A stretch of 64,000 nucleotides of DNA from Enterococcus lemanii (GCF_016909125.1 NZ_JAFBFD010000001.1:100739-164738); one strand, 5' to 3'. Shown: positions 29,587 to 39,794, counted from the first letter of the stretch. Program-made: numbers and translations. Notes: generated by a model not told the origin, from the letters alone.

Positions 29587-31026
29587 TTAAAAACGTGATT
29601 TTTTGTCTAATAATGAGGCCTGATAATTGGCTTCATAATCGTATAAGGGGGTGGGAAAATCGCCATTGAAATAAGCCATACAAAGGCCTGTATATGGCGC
29701 GTCAAATTTCAAACCGATTGCATCAATCAAACCTTCTTCACTTAAAAAAGCCAATGAATCTGCTCCTATACGCTCGCGCATTTCTTCAATTGATAAATCA
29801 GCTGCAATTAATTCTTTGCGCGTTTGAATATCAATTCCATAAAAACAAGGGTATTTTAATGGCGGTGAAGCAATGCGCAAGTGCACTTCCTTCGCACCGG
29901 CCTCTTTTAGTAATTGAACAATTCTTTTACTTGTTGTTCCACGAACGATGGAATCATCCACTAAGATTACTTTCTTTCCTTCAACGACCCCTCGTACAGC
30001 TGAAAGTTTCATTCGGACACCTTGCTCGCGAAGTTCTTGTGTCGGTTGAATAAAAGTTCGAGCAACATATTGGTTTTTTACTAAGCCTAATTCATATGGA
30101 ATTCCCGAATATTCTGCGTAGCCACTGGCTGCTGAAAGCGAGGAGTTAGGCACTCCAATGACCATATCCGCTTCAATTGCCGCTTCTTTAGCTAAACGTC
30201 TGCCCATGTTCTTACGAGCCGTATGAACATTGACACCGGCAATATTAGAATCTGGGCGGGCAAAGTAAATGTACTCCATTGAACAAATCGCATGCTGAGT
30301 TTCAGTTGTAAAGGTATCAACTTTCAACCCCTCATCATTAATCATTACCACTTCACCAGGTTGCACATCACGAACAAAAGCTGCCCCAATGGCCTCTAAT
30401 GCGCACGTCTCAGAAGCAATTACGTAAGCGCCATTTTTCATTAAACCAATAGACAATGGTCGAAAACCATTTGGATCTAGCGCCCCATATAAAGCATCTT
30501 CCGTCATTAAAATATACGCAAAACCACCATGAACTTGTTTTAGACTCGCTTTTAGGCTTTCTAAAAAAGTTGGCGCTTGGTTTTTACGAATTAGATGCAT
30601 TAAAATTTCTGTATCCGAATTCGAATGGAAAATCGCACCATTTTCTTCTAATTCACGACGCAACGTTTTCGCATTCGTTAAGTTCCCGTTATGAGCAAGG
30701 CCAACTTGCCCATCAAAAAAGCGAAATAAAAAAGGTTGAATATTATCGACATGTCCATTGCCTGAAGTAGCGTAACGAACATGACCAATCGCTGCATTCC
30801 CTTTTAATTTATTAATTTTTTTCTCATCGGCAAAAACTTCAGAGAGTAAGCCTAAACCACGGTATCCTCTAAGGTAGCCTTCTTCATTTGAGACAATCCC
30901 AGCACCTTCTTGACCACGGTGTTGTAAATTATGTAGACCAAAGTAGGTGACGTGGGAGGCTTCACTATGCCCCCACACCCCAAAAATCCCACATTCTTCA
31001 TTTAAACTTCTTACTTCAGTAGGCAT
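29587..31026 (-). CDS. purF: Amidophosphoribosyltransferase
   Basis: First committed step: PRPP plus glutamine to 5-phosphoribosylamine. The start [17 protein letters not shown] implies an 11-residue propeptide removed to expose the catalytic Cys12, as in B. subtilis. The N-terminal Ntn glutaminase domain is followed by the PRTase domain with PRPP loop [13 protein letters not shown] near 350. The B. subtilis Fe-S cysteines appear kept at CSMEY and YPCFYG, but the CMAC pair reads CMAY here. The frame extends six codons upstream; ATG 31024-31026 has GGAGGG nine bases upstream. Overlaps the end of purL. Confidence 0.95.
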   Translation of the reverse strand: MPTEVRSLNEECGIFGVWGHSEASHVTYFGLHNLQHRGQEGAGIVSNEEGYLRGYRGLGLLSEVFADEKKINKLKGNAAIGHVRYATSGNGHVDNIQPFLFRFFDGQVGLAHNGNLTNAKTLRRELEENGAIFHSNSDTEILMHLIRKNQAPTFLESLKASLKQVHGGFAYILMTEDALYGALDPNGFRPLSIGLMKNGAYVIASETCALEAIGAAFVRDVQPGEVVMINDEGLKVDTFTTETQHAICSMEYIYFARPDSNIAGVNVHTARKNMGRRLAKEAAIEADMVIGVPNSSLSAASGYAEYSGIPYELGLVKNQYVARTFIQPTQELREQGVRMKLSAVRGVVEGKKVILVDDSIVRGTTSKRIVQLLKEAGAKEVHLRIASPPLKYPCFYGIDIQTRKELIAADLSIEEMRERIGADSLAFLSEEGLIDAIGLKFDAPYTGLCMAYFNGDFPTPLYDYEANYQASLLDKKSRF

Positions 31027-33233
31027 GCAATTGCGCCCTCCCATAGTTGTTTCGCCGTTTGTGTCTTAGTTTGAATTACGCCATCTTTTGCTTGAATGTT
31101 TAGTTCACCGCTGGCAGTAACTTCACCCACTTTTGTTGCAAAATCTCCTGCTAAAGCTTCAAAAGCAACTTGATTTTCTGGTTTTACACTAAGTACAAAA
31201 CGTGATTGTGTTTCTGAAAACAGTTCTTCTTTAGGTAAATCAAAAGTTACGTTAACACCTAAGTCTTTACCAAAAGCACTTTCTGTCACCGCGACTGCTA
31301 GACCACCTTCTGCACAATCATGCGCACTAGCAATCAAACCTTTTTGGATTGCATCTAAGACAAAAGCTTGATTTTTCTTTTCTGTTGCTAAATCAAAGTC
31401 CATTAATTTCCCTTCAATTTTACCAATTTGCATTTTTTGCAACTCGCTACCGTTAAAGTCTGCTTTTGTTTCTCCGACAACATAAATCAAATCACCTGGC
31501 GCTTTAAAGTCTTGCGTTGTAATATGGGCAAGGTCTTCAATTAAACCGACCATACCTATCACAGGTGTTGGGTAAACCGCTTGTCCATCGGTTTCGTTAT
31601 ACATGGAAACATTTCCTGAAATGACTGGTGTATCTAATACACGACATGCTTCAGCAATCCCATCTGCAGAAGTCCACAGCTCCCAGAAAACTTCTGGTTT
31701 ATCTGGTGAACCATAGTTCAAACAGTCGGTAATCGCTAGTGGACGACCACCAGAAGCGACAATATTACGAGCTGCTTCAGACACTGCAATTTGACCACCG
31801 ATTTCTGGATTTAAAAACAAATAACGACTATTACAATCAGTTGTCATTGCTAATGCTTTATTTGTACCACGAACACGCAAGACAGCCGCATCACTACCTG
31901 GGCGAACAACTGTATTTGTTCGCACTTGACTATCATAAGTTTCATAAACCACTTTTTTCGAAGCGATTGTTGGTTGTTGTAGCAAATCAATTAAAGTTTG
32001 TGTCGCATCCGTCACTTCTGGAACAAAATTAGCCATCTCCGCAAATTCTTTGATTCGAGCAGGCTCTTCGTAAGGTTTGTAATAGGTTGGTGCATCTTCT
32101 GCTAAAGCATCAACTGGTAAGTTCGCTACTTCTTGTCCGCGATGGTATAGACGATACAAACCGTCGTCGGTTACTTCACCAATGGTTACGGCATCCAATT
32201 CATATTTTTCAAATAAATCAACGACTTCTTGTTCGCGACCTTTATGCACACAAATTAGCATCCGTTCTTGTGATTCAGAAAGCATCATTTCATAAGGGGT
32301 CATATTCGTTTCGCGTTGTGGCACGTCATCTAGATAAAGTTTTAAACCAGAACCTGCTTTTGAAGCCATTTCTGAACTTGATGAAACAAGGCCGGCCGCT
32401 CCCATATCTTGAATCCCAACTAATAAATCACTGTAATCTAAAATCAGCTCTAAACAAGCTTCCATTAATAGTTTTTCCATAAATGGATCGCCCACTTGAA
32501 CCGCTGAACGTTGTTGTTCTTCACCTTCAGTAAATTCTTCTGAAGAAAAAGTCGCTCCGTGGATACCATCGCGTCCTGTTTTGGCTCCAACATACATAAT
32601 TGAGTTACCGACACCTTTGGCTTGACCTTTTTGGATATCTTTATGGTCAATTAAACCAACACACATTGCATTAACTAATGGATTTTTTTCATAGCAAGGA
32701 TCAAATTGAATTTCACCGCCGACCGTTGGAATACCGATACAGTTCCCATAGCCACCAATTCCGGCAACGATTTCTTCAAATAAATATTTTGTTCGATCGT
32801 TGTCTAATTCACCAAAACGTAAAGAATTTAACATCGCAATCGGACGGGCTCCCATACTAAAAATATCACGGATAATTCCCCCAACACCCGTTGCAGCGCC
32901 TTCGTAAGGTTCAACCGCAGATGGATGGTTATGACTTTCAGCTTTAAATACAACCGCTTGTCCGTCACCAATATCAACAATCCCAGCGCCTTCTCCCGGT
33001 CCTTGTAAGACTTGTGGGCCAGTAATTGGAAACTTTCTTAAAACTGGTTTTGAATTTTTATAAGAACAATGCTCACTCCACATGACAGAAAAAAGACCCG
33101 TTTCTGTATAATTTGGTAAGCGACCTAAAATATCTTCTGAAATCATACGGTATTCTTCGTCTGTTAGGCCCCATTCCGCATAAATTCGTTTTTCTTTAAT
33201 TTCTTGAGGAGTTGGCTCCATTACTTTCATCAT
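31011..33233 (-). CDS. purL: Phosphoribosylformylglycinamidine synthase subunit PurL
   Basis: Large synthetase subunit of the three-part FGAM synthase (PurS, PurQ, PurL), converting FGAR to FGAM with ammonia from PurQ. Short-type PurL of 740 residues: [17 protein letters not shown] near 48-64 (His catalytic), [25 protein letters not shown] region near 80-105 (cited as FKAESHNHP), GMGDMGAAG-type [16 protein letters not shown] near 282-297 and [14 protein letters not shown] near 642-655. It begins directly after the purQ stop and overlaps purF. Confidence 0.96.
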   Translation of the reverse strand: MMKVMEPTPQEIKEKRIYAEWGLTDEEYRMISEDILGRLPNYTETGLFSVMWSEHCSYKNSKPVLRKFPITGPQVLQGPGEGAGIVDIGDGQAVVFKAESHNHPSAVEPYEGAATGVGGIIRDIFSMGARPIAMLNSLRFGELDNDRTKYLFEEIVAGIGGYGNCIGIPTVGGEIQFDPCYEKNPLVNAMCVGLIDHKDIQKGQAKGVGNSIMYVGAKTGRDGIHGATFSSEEFTEGEEQQRSAVQVGDPFMEKLLMEACLELILDYSDLLVGIQDMGAAGLVSSSSEMASKAGSGLKLYLDDVPQRETNMTPYEMMLSESQERMLICVHKGREQEVVDLFEKYELDAVTIGEVTDDGLYRLYHRGQEVANLPVDALAEDAPTYYKPYEEPARIKEFAEMANFVPEVTDATQTLIDLLQQPTIASKKVVYETYDSQVRTNTVVRPGSDAAVLRVRGTNKALAMTTDCNSRYLFLNPEIGGQIAVSEAARNIVASGGRPLAITDCLNYGSPDKPEVFWELWTSADGIAEACRVLDTPVISGNVSMYNETDGQAVYPTPVIGMVGLIEDLAHITTQDFKAPGDLIYVVGETKADFNGSELQKMQIGKIEGKLMDFDLATEKKNQAFVLDAIQKGLIASAHDCAEGGLAVAVTESAFGKDLGVNVTFDLPKEELFSETQSRFVLSVKPENQVAFEALAGDFATKVGEVTASGELNIQAKDGVIQTKTQTAKQLWEGAIACLLK

Positions 33234-33908
33234 CTATTCCGTCACCTTTCCAAAATTCTTCAGCATCGAAGCAAAGAAACGCTTGCCATCAACTGATCCT
33301 AATAATTCTTCCATCGCACGCTCTGGGTGAGGCATCATGCCTAAAACATTGCCTGCTTTATTCGTAATCCCCGCAATGTTTTCTAAACTACCATTGACAT
33401 TTTCAACATATTTAAAAACAATTTGATTATTTTCTTTTAATTCAGCTAATGTTGTTTCATCGCAGTAGTAACTACCCTCGCCATGCGCGATTGGCAATTG
33501 AATGATTTCATTTTCTGCATATTCTGTTGTAAAACGTGTTTGATTGTTCACGACTTGAATCGGTGTTGTCTTACACATAAAATGAAGAGAGTCATTTCTT
33601 TTTAACACGCCTGGTAAAAGACCCGCTTCTGTTAAGATTTGGAAACCATTACATGTACCAAATACCGGCTTCCCTTCTTCAGCAAAACGAATCACTTCAT
33701 TCATAATATTTGAAAAACGAGCAATCGCACCACAACGTAAGTAATCACCATATGAGAAGCCTCCTGGAAGAAGTACCCCATCAAATCCCGCTAAACTAGT
33801 TGCATCATGACGAACATATTCTGCTTCTGCGCCCATCACATCTTTGATCGCCCATAGTAAATCAAGGTCACAATTCGAACCTGGAAAAACAATGACAGCA
33901 AATTTCAT
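33234..33908 (-). CDS. purQ: Phosphoribosylformylglycinamidine synthase, glutaminase subunit PurQ
   Basis: Class I glutamine amidotransferase feeding ammonia to PurL. N-terminus [18 protein letters not shown], nucleophile Cys in [10 protein letters not shown] (about residues 84-93), oxyanion region [15 protein letters not shown] (about 53-67) and the C-terminal His/Glu in [10 protein letters not shown] (about 198-207). The frame runs 18 codons further upstream into purS; ATG 33906-33908 with GGAGG nine bases upstream is the natural start and gives 224 residues. Confidence 0.96.
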   Translation of the reverse strand: MKFAVIVFPGSNCDLDLLWAIKDVMGAEAEYVRHDATSLAGFDGVLLPGGFSYGDYLRCGAIARFSNIMNEVIRFAEEGKPVFGTCNGFQILTEAGLLPGVLKRNDSLHFMCKTTPIQVVNNQTRFTTEYAENEIIQLPIAHGEGSYYCDETTLAELKENNQIVFKYVENVNGSLENIAGITNKAGNVLGMMPHPERAMEELLGSVDGKRFFASMLKNFGKVTE

Positions 33909-33909
33909 G

Positions 33910-34164
33910 TTAAGCTTCCTCCATTTTTTGAATTTCATAGCGATACGTTTCCATATTGACATTCGCTAATAACTTGTCACATACTTCTTCAACCATTGCT
34001 TCGACTGGCTTATCACTTGCAGCAACCTTCATCTCAAAATATTTACCAATCCGGATTTCTTCTACTTCTGTGTAACCTAAACGATGAACCGCCCCTTTAA
34101 CTGCTTCTCCTTGAGGATCCAATACTGATTCTTTATACGTTACATATACTTTAACAAAATGCAT
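33910..34164 (-). CDS. purS: Phosphoribosylformylglycinamidine synthase subunit PurS
   Basis: Small 84-residue subunit that bridges PurL and PurQ. The start [20 protein letters not shown] and the RIGKYFEM segment (about residues 38-45) closely match B. subtilis PurS. First gene of purSQLFMNHD; its stop overlaps the purQ ribosome site by two bases of spacing. A PurBox promoter lies upstream. In many relatives purC precedes this gene; here it does not. Confidence 0.95.
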   Translation of the reverse strand: MHFVKVYVTYKESVLDPQGEAVKGAVHRLGYTEVEEIRIGKYFEMKVAASDKPVEAMVEEVCDKLLANVNMETYRYEIQKMEEA

Positions 34165-34217
34165 TTTCCATTCTCCTTCATAAATAAATATTTTATCAGT
34201 GATGTTTAATCAAGTTG

Positions 34218-34246
34218 ATTGTAACAACTAATTTTTTTATTCACAA
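34218..34246 (-). promoter_or_regulatory. Promoter of purSQLFMNHD
   Basis: Minus strand: -35 TTGTGA (34241-34246), 17 bp spacer, -10 TACAAT (34218-34223). Leader is short, about 45 bases. Confidence 0.85.
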
Positions 34247-34280
34247 TTAAATATTTACATTTTAATCAAATTCTCTTATT

Positions 34281-34294
34281 AATGTTCGTGTTTA
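34281..34294 (-). promoter_or_regulatory. PurBox of purSQLFMNHD
   Basis: Minus strand AAACACGAACATT. It starts 58 bp upstream of the -10 box, which puts its centre near -76 relative to the predicted start, the position at which Lactococcus PurR activates. Confidence 0.8.
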
Positions 34295-34359
34295 AGTGGA
34301 TATAGTTTGTTATATTCACTTATAACCTTAGAAATAAGATATAAACCCTAAAAAAACAA

Positions 34360-34408
34360 AAAAACAATTAGTAAGTAATTTTATTTACTTACTAATTGTT
34401 TTTAGGAA
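34360..34408 (-). terminator. Terminator of purEK
   Basis: Minus strand: AAAACAATTAGTAAGTAA pairs with TTACTTACTAATTGTTTT and is followed by T runs. It separates purEK from the purS promoter. Confidence 0.9.
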
Positions 34409-34421
34409 ATTAGTATTTGTT

Positions 34422-35546
34422 TTACCAAATTTTTGTTGCTTTAATTTCTTGTAATGTTTGCTCGATGTTCTCACTCGTAATCGTAATGTGCCCCATTTTT
34501 CGACCAACTTTACTTTCTGACTTACCGTAGTAATGGAATTGCCAAGCTGGCTTTTCAGCAATTAAAGCATACGTCTGCTCTAATTCTTCCCCTAAAATAT
34601 TAACCATTACAGCACTTGATAACAAATGGGCATCCGTCAGTGGCCAACCACAAATACCACGAATGTGCGCGTCAAACTGACTCAGATTACACGCTTCAAT
34701 TGAATAGTGACCTGAATTATGCGGTCTTGGTGCTAACTCATTAACATAAATGCTACCAGATTCTGTCAAAAACATTTCAATGGCAAGCACCCCATGGAGA
34801 TTTAAGGCCTGAGCGATAACTTTAGCGATCCGATCAATTTCTGTTGCTACTTCCTGTGAAATTTTAGCAGGAGCAAGCGTCATTTGTAAAATATTATTTT
34901 TATGAATATTTTCAACAATTGGAAACGTCGAGAATTCACGACCATTCCCCGCCACAATAATTGATAATTCTTTTGTAAATGGAATCCAAGCTTCTAATTC
35001 ACAAGTTCCTTCACGTAACAAATTCATAGAAGGTGCTAAGTCAGACATCGTTTTTAAGACATACTGCCCTTTGCCATCATAGCCCCCACGAGTTGTTTTC
35101 AAGACACATGGGTAACCAATACTCTCAATTGCATCTTGAATATCCGTTGGGCTAATAATCGTTGCGTAAGGTGCTATCACAATATTATTATTTTCTAGAA
35201 ATGATTTTTCTAACAGGCGATCTTGGGTAATCGCTAATAAATCTGTCCCTTGTGGAACGGGAACAAGATTAGCAATCGCATTTAAAGCTTCGACGTTGAC
35301 ATTTTCAAACTCATAAGTAATCACATCGCATCTTTTAGCCATTTCTTCTAAAGCAAGCACATCATTATAATCTGCTAGAATATGCCAATCCGCAATTTGA
35401 CTCGTTGGGCAGTCTTGAGCAGGATCTAAAACCCCCACACGAAAACCCATCTTCTTAGCACTTATCGTCATCATTTTACCTAATTGTCCCCCACCGATAA
35501 TTCCAATGGTTGCACCTGGCATTAATGGTTTATTCAAATTGATCAC
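34422..35546 (-). CDS. purK: 5-(carboxyamino)imidazole ribonucleotide synthase
   Basis: ATP-grasp enzyme that makes N5-CAIR from AIR, bicarbonate and ATP. N-terminal [13 protein letters not shown] (about residues 14-26), ATP-grasp core [18 protein letters not shown] near 147-164, and [25 protein letters not shown] (metal ligands Glu and Asn, about 258-282; [12 protein letters not shown] is the hallmark). Length 374. The apparent start is GTG at 35544-35546, inside the end of purE; the ribosome site is weak, so the exact start is uncertain. Overlaps purE by 17 bases. Confidence 0.94.
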   Translation of the reverse strand: MINLNKPLMPGATIGIIGGGQLGKMMTISAKKMGFRVGVLDPAQDCPTSQIADWHILADYNDVLALEEMAKRCDVITYEFENVNVEALNAIANLVPVPQGTDLLAITQDRLLEKSFLENNNIVIAPYATIISPTDIQDAIESIGYPCVLKTTRGGYDGKGQYVLKTMSDLAPSMNLLREGTCELEAWIPFTKELSIIVAGNGREFSTFPIVENIHKNNILQMTLAPAKISQEVATEIDRIAKVIAQALNLHGVLAIEMFLTESGSIYVNELAPRPHNSGHYSIEACNLSQFDAHIRGICGWPLTDAHLLSSAVMVNILGEELEQTYALIAEKPAWQFHYYGKSESKVGRKMGHITITSENIEQTLQEIKATKIW

Positions 35547-36018
35547 TACTTTCTAAAACAGTTTCAGCCATTTTTTGACGTTTTTCTGCTATTTTATCCG
35601 CGAGATTTAAATCGTTCATGGAAAGCATTTGTGCCGCTAAAATACCGGCATTGCTTGCGCCCGCCTTACCTATTGCGACCGTTGCAACAGGAATTCCAGC
35701 TGGCATTTGAACAATTGATAATAACGAATCTAGTCCACTTAAAGCTTTTGATTGAACGGGTACACCAATTACAGGTAACGTCGTTTTTGCTGCAACCATT
35801 CCAGGTAAATGTGCTGCACCTCCTGCTCCTGCAATAATGACTTTAATGCCACGATCGCGTGCTTCTTGCGCAAAAGTAAACATCAAATCTGGTGTACGAT
35901 GGGCCGAAACAACTTTTTTTTCATAAGGAACGCCTAATTCCTCTAATTGTAAACAAGCTTCTTTCATTGTTTCCCAATCGGAAATGCTTCCCATAATTAC
36001 AGCAACTAATGGTTTCAT
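35530..36018 (-). CDS. purE: N5-carboxyaminoimidazole ribonucleotide mutase
   Basis: Class I PurE converting N5-CAIR to CAIR. Hallmarks: [13 protein letters not shown] (about residues 9-21), [11 protein letters not shown] (about 36-46), [14 protein letters not shown] (about 60-73). Length 162. Start ATG has AAGGAG seven bases upstream. First gene of a two-gene operon with purK, with its own promoter and PurBox. CAIR made here needs PurC, whose gene is not in the window. Confidence 0.96.
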   Translation of the reverse strand: MKPLVAVIMGSISDWETMKEACLQLEELGVPYEKKVVSAHRTPDLMFTFAQEARDRGIKVIIAGAGGAAHLPGMVAAKTTLPVIGVPVQSKALSGLDSLLSIVQMPAGIPVATVAIGKAGASNAGILAAQMLSMNDLNLADKIAEKRQKMAETVLESSDQFE

Positions 36019-36046
36019 GATAATCTCCTTTTCATTCAGTAATTAC

Positions 36047-36075
36047 ATATTAGCAACTTCTATCAAGCTAGTCAA
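36047..36075 (-). promoter_or_regulatory. Promoter of purEK
   Basis: Minus strand: -35 TTGACT (36070-36075), 17 bp spacer, -10 TAATAT (36047-36052). Confidence 0.85.
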
Positions 36076-36110
36076 AACAAAATTCGAATAATTATTTAAT
36101 ATTTGATTAT

Positions 36111-36124
36111 AATGTTCGCTTATT
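36111..36124 (-). promoter_or_regulatory. PurBox of purEK
   Basis: Minus strand AATAAGCGAACATT with the CGAAC core. It starts 59 bp upstream of the -10 box, one base from the purS and guaC spacing. It sits directly behind the xpt terminator. Confidence 0.7.
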
Positions 36125-36170
36125 ATAAAAAAGCAAGCGACTCCCCCTTCTTTTCAGGAAATTCGCTTGC
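36125..36170 (-). terminator. Terminator of xpt
   Basis: Minus strand: GCAAGCGA (36163-36170) pairs with TCGCTTGC (36133-36140), followed by T6. The loop is about 22 bases. Confidence 0.85.
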
Positions 36171-36213
36171 GTCTTTTCATTTATTCAAAATAAAAACAAC
36201 TAATTTTAAACTT

Positions 36214-36816
<603 letters not shown>

Positions 36817-36826
36817 TCAATATATA

Positions 36827-36942
36827 AAAAATACCTTTTTGCGCTATAGCAAAAAGGCGTTTGAAACACATTTTTAACTTATAGTCCAATATTTACGGTA
36901 TTGGGTAGAAACGGCCGACCAATTACGGCATTATATAAGCAA
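36827..36942 (-). promoter_or_regulatory. Guanine riboswitch upstream of xpt
   Basis: Minus-strand aptamer at about 36878-36940: P1 CTTATA/TATAAG, J2/3 GTTTCTACC, P3 CCAATACCGTAAATATTGG and J3/1 ACT, whose C at the position-74 equivalent predicts guanine, not adenine. A terminator stem CCTTTTTGC/GCAAAAAGG with a T6 tail (36827-36857) forms the expression platform. Guanine should switch xpt off. Confidence 0.95.
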
Positions 36943-36969
36943 TGACTAATTATGAAAAACACACAGTTA

Positions 36970-36998
36970 ATTATGCGCTTTTATTATTAAAAAAACAA
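36970..36998 (-). promoter_or_regulatory. Promoter of the xpt riboswitch transcript
   Basis: Minus strand: -35 TTGTTT (36993-36998), 17 bp spacer, -10 CATAAT (36970-36975). I find no PurBox at the distance used by the other three purine promoters. Confidence 0.7.
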
Positions 36999-37036
36999 GC
37001 TTTTAGAGCAATTCTCCCCTGTTTTTCATCAAAATA

Positions 37037-37723
37037 TTATTTTTCAAATTCTAGTCGTTCTTTTTCTCGATAGACTTCCATTTTTTTACTAAACAATTTC
37101 CCATTTGATGGTGGAGTAAAGGTAATGGCATTTGCTCCTGCTTCAATCACAGCTAAGATTGTTTCATCTGTCGGTCCACCTGTTGCAATAATTGGCAATT
37201 CTGGATAATTTTGGCGAAAATGTCGAACAACTTCAGCCGTTTCTTTTCCAGCACTAATATTAATTATTTTTACGCCACAGTTAATTTTTTCGTCAATCGG
37301 AGTATACTTACTTGTAACCGTACTAACAACAGGAATATCAACAACTTGACACACTTCGCAAATAGTCTCTACCGGGGTTGGTGCATTTAATACGACCCCA
37401 ATTGAGCCTTGGGCTTCTGCAAATAGACTCATGTACGCCGCTCGACTTCCTTGTGTTAAACCACCGCCAACACCAGAAAACACAGGAATATCTGCTGCCT
37501 CAATAATACTCTTTGTAATCGCAGGATGCGGTGTAAAGGGATACACTGCAATGACCGCGTTGGCATTCGTATTACGGATAATGGCAATATCCGTTGTAAA
37601 AATAATTGAACGAATCTTTTTACCAAAAATAATAATCCCACTTGCTTGATTAATTACTTCAGGCACTTTAACAATATCTTTACGTAACTCGGTAGTAATA
37701 TTAGGGATAAAATCTGAACTCAA
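37037..37723 (-). CDS. TIM-barrel protein of unknown function
   Basis: About 228 residues with a (beta/alpha)8 pattern; often annotated only as hydrolase or barrel protein in Lactobacillales. Visible segments: SGIIIFGKKIRSIIFTTDIAI (cited in parts; about residues 28-48), VFSGVGGGLTQGSRAA near 81-96, VVLNAPTPVETI near 109-120, and the phosphate-binding-like end IIATGGPTDETILAVIEAGANAITFTPP (cited as GGPTDET and GANAITF). I do not know its reaction. The frame reaches an ATG at 37738, but the GGGAG site fits a TTG at 37721-37723 better. It closely follows the glucosaminidase gene. Confidence 0.7.
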   Translation of the reverse strand: MSSDFIPNITTELRKDIVKVPEVINQASGIIIFGKKIRSIIFTTDIAIIRNTNANAVIAVYPFTPHPAITKSIIEAADIPVFSGVGGGLTQGSRAAYMSLFAEAQGSIGVVLNAPTPVETICEVCQVVDIPVVSTVTSKYTPIDEKINCGVKIINISAGKETAEVVRHFRQNYPELPIIATGGPTDETILAVIEAGANAITFTPPSNGKLFSKKMEVYREKERLEFEK

Positions 37724-37738
37724 AAAAAACACTCCCAT

Positions 37739-38356
37739 CTAATCATATTGATATAATTGATATGTCTCAATTACGTGAATTACTTTTTCGGCATAATTCG
37801 GGTCCGTCGCATAACCTGCTAATTGTAGCGCATGAGCGGCCTCTTGATAATTCGTCGCTGTTAAAACACCCGCATATTTATTTGGGTCCCAATCTACCCC
37901 ATTAATAAATAATTTTGTATGATCATCCATTGACTCTTCCCACGAATCATACACACGAAAGTCACCTTGAATCACAACCCATTGTTCGTTGAAGAATTCC
38001 TGGGTGTCCAAGGTCACTTTTCTTGCATCACCATACGCTTTAATTCCAAATAAATTAAAATAGTGACTGGCTAATTGACTCGTACCCCAGTTAGACTCTA
38101 AAATAGCTTGACCAATAATAATACTCGGCAGCACGCCATAACCTGCTTGTAACTCTTGTGCATGGGGAAGTAATCGCGAAATAAACTCCTCTTCTGAGTA
38201 ACTACTTGCTACTTGTTGCCCATAAGCATTGTCTGGGCTTCTTTGGTCTGACAATGCACGCAAAGACAGTACGAAGGAAAAAGAAATTAGTAAAAGACCA
38301 CTGATTATAAAAGGAATTTGGCGATTTCTTTTCATTCTTTTCTTTTTTTTCTTCAT
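37739..38356 (-). CDS. GH73-type endo-beta-N-acetylglucosaminidase, membrane-anchored
   Basis: Peptidoglycan hydrolase of about 205 residues. A basic N-terminus and one membrane segment (about residues 14-34) act as signal-anchor; the catalytic domain follows with Glu87 in GQAILESNWGTS and the YNLFGIKA-type motif HYFNLFGIKAYGD, then WVVIQGDFRVYDSWEESM (about 125-142; FRxYxSxxES hallmark) and a C-terminal YATDPNYAEKVI. No cell-wall repeats are attached. The frame extends 37 codons upstream, but ATG 38354-38356 overlaps the previous stop (ATGA) and has AGGGA upstream. Confidence 0.88.
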   Translation of the reverse strand: MKKKKKRMKRNRQIPFIISGLLLISFSFVLSLRALSDQRSPDNAYGQQVASSYSEEEFISRLLPHAQELQAGYGVLPSIIIGQAILESNWGTSQLASHYFNLFGIKAYGDARKVTLDTQEFFNEQWVVIQGDFRVYDSWEESMDDHTKLFINGVDWDPNKYAGVLTATNYQEAAHALQLAGYATDPNYAEKVIHVIETYQLYQYD

Positions 38357-39165
38357 TCTATCCCTACTTTTTCTATTTCTTTTAATTGTTGAAGATATTC
38401 TTCTAAAGTTAAATGGTGTTCTTCGATATATTTCGCATTTCCCACGCCTACATAACGAAAATGCCAAGGTTCATAAGTAATTTTAGTCATACTTTCTTTT
38501 TCTTTTGGATAGCGTAAAATAAAACCATATTCTCTTGCATGTTCCGCTAACCATTGCCCTCCTGCTGTCTCACCGAATTTTGTTGATAATGGCTGATCTG
38601 TGTAATTATTATTCCAGTTTTGGTCAATCACATCAAAGGCCAATCCCGTATGGTGCTCACTATAACCAGGTTCTGTAGATGTTTCTTTCACTTGTTCAAT
38701 TGCTTCTGCTTCACTAACGCCTTGACTCGTCAAGTCGTTTACATACCCTTGAAAAATTTCTTCTTGGTAAGAAATTGAACGATATGCTGAAATTAAAACA
38801 AGTGGAAAACCCGCCTGTTCCGCTGCTTGCGTGAGTTCCTGGTACGCGTCTATTATTTTTTGGTGTAACAACATCCCATTTTCTAAAGTGATCAATTCAC
38901 TCGCTGGCACTTCTGCTGCTAACTTGTGCTCTGGCCCAACTAGAACAAGTGACCAATCTGTCGTTTTTACGGCAGGTAGCGATGGTGTACTCGTTTTTTC
39001 CTCATTGCTTACTTGCGCTGACTTCGTCTTATCACCGTTAACTTTGGCTTGTTGCGTCACATCTTTTGCCTGTGCACCTTGATAAGGTTGTGTAACAAAC
39101 AAATTAATTCGATACACAACAAAAATTGCTAAGATTGATGCAAAACTTATTTTTAATACTTTCAT
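38353..39165 (-). CDS. D-alanyl-D-alanine carboxypeptidase family protein (VanY-like, M15B)
   Basis: Zinc peptidase of 270 residues likely trimming peptidoglycan stems outside the cell. N-terminal membrane segment about residues 5-22, a Lys/Thr/Ser-rich linker to about 68, then the M15B domain: AYRSISYQEEIF near 128-139, zinc ligands in HHTGLAFD (His171 and Asp178) and EPWHFRY (catalytic Glu232, His235). Whether it removes D-Ala or cuts L,D bonds is not determinable. ATG 39163-39165 (GAGG seven bases upstream) is preferred to the TTG before it. It overlaps the GH73 gene by 4 bases, so the two are coexpressed. Confidence 0.9.
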   Translation of the reverse strand: MKVLKISFASILAIFVVYRINLFVTQPYQGAQAKDVTQQAKVNGDKTKSAQVSNEEKTSTPSLPAVKTTDWSLVLVGPEHKLAAEVPASELITLENGMLLHQKIIDAYQELTQAAEQAGFPLVLISAYRSISYQEEIFQGYVNDLTSQGVSEAEAIEQVKETSTEPGYSEHHTGLAFDVIDQNWNNNYTDQPLSTKFGETAGGQWLAEHAREYGFILRYPKEKESMTKITYEPWHFRYVGVGNAKYIEEHHLTLEEYLQQLKEIEKVGIE

Positions 39166-39192
39166 CAAACGACCTCTTACTTATTTATAGAT

Positions 39193-39699
39193 TTATACAT
39201 AATTTTCTGCTAACTCTTGATTAATCCAATCTAATAATGCCACTTCTTGACGAACTATTTGATTTTGGATTTCTGCTGGTAACCTAAAATTTAAAACATC
39301 GTCAAAACCCCATTCGCCATATTCCAAACTAACCCTTAAATCAATAAAAGCTTCTTCAGGAGAATCATTTAATTGCTTTATTTCAACAACTCCACCACTT
39401 GAGTTCAACCATTTTTTTGCGATTTTTATTTTCATTTTTTTATACTCTAAAACCGCCACTTGTCGTTTTTCAGGATAAATAATTGTTTGACGCAATATTT
39501 TTTGTAATAGCATCCACTCATAGTCACTAAATATATTTTTTACTTTTTGGTTTTCTTCAGCTGATAATTGGGTTTTCCCTTTTTTCCAGTTATCCCAACG
39601 TTCTTTAGAGATTCCCAATTGTTGTTCGTAAAACTCTGCTTCTGACTGGTAAATTTCTCTCAATCCACCTAAAATCAAAGTGATATAAATTTCATGCAT
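39193..39699 (-). CDS. Protein of unknown function with possible N-terminal HTH
   Basis: A 168-residue soluble protein. Residues about 15-55 (REIYQSEAEFYEQQLGISKE then RWDNWKKGKTQLS) read like a divergent DNA-binding helix-turn-helix of the kind that picks up a ligand-free repressor fold; this is an impression, not a motif match. The C-terminal half is beta-rich and acidic. AGGAGG lies ten bases before the ATG. It diverges from the Gfo/Idh oxidoreductase gene and lies 27 bases upstream of the carboxypeptidase gene. I do not recognise its family. Confidence 0.65.
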   Translation of the reverse strand: MHEIYITLILGGLREIYQSEAEFYEQQLGISKERWDNWKKGKTQLSAEENQKVKNIFSDYEWMLLQKILRQTIIYPEKRQVAVLEYKKMKIKIAKKWLNSSGGVVEIKQLNDSPEEAFIDLRVSLEYGEWGFDDVLNFRLPAEIQNQIVRQEVALLDWINQELAENYV

Positions 39700-39733
39700 A
39701 AAAAAAATACCTCCTATTTAATGTAATTGATTT

Positions 39734-39773
39734 TTGACCAAAGAAGAAGTCTTCTATTCAAATATTGACCAAA
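39734..39773. repeat. Direct repeat TTGACCAAA in a divergent intergenic region
   Basis: TTGACCAAA occurs at 39734-39742 and 39765-39773, a 31-bp period (about three helical turns). Between them is the near-palindrome AGAAGTCTTCT. Possible operator for the divergent genes. Confidence 0.4.
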
Positions 39774-39794
39774 ACTTAACTTCTTTTGTTATAC

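Noticed and set aside
36842..36942. Adenine rather than guanine riboswitch upstream of xpt
   Set aside because: The junction reads ACT with C at the specificity position, and xpt is a guanine/xanthine salvage gene.
37724..37738. ATG at 37738 as start of the TIM-barrel gene
   Set aside because: No ribosome site in front of it; the GGGAG site lies just after it and fits the TTG at 37723, although TTG use remains unproven.
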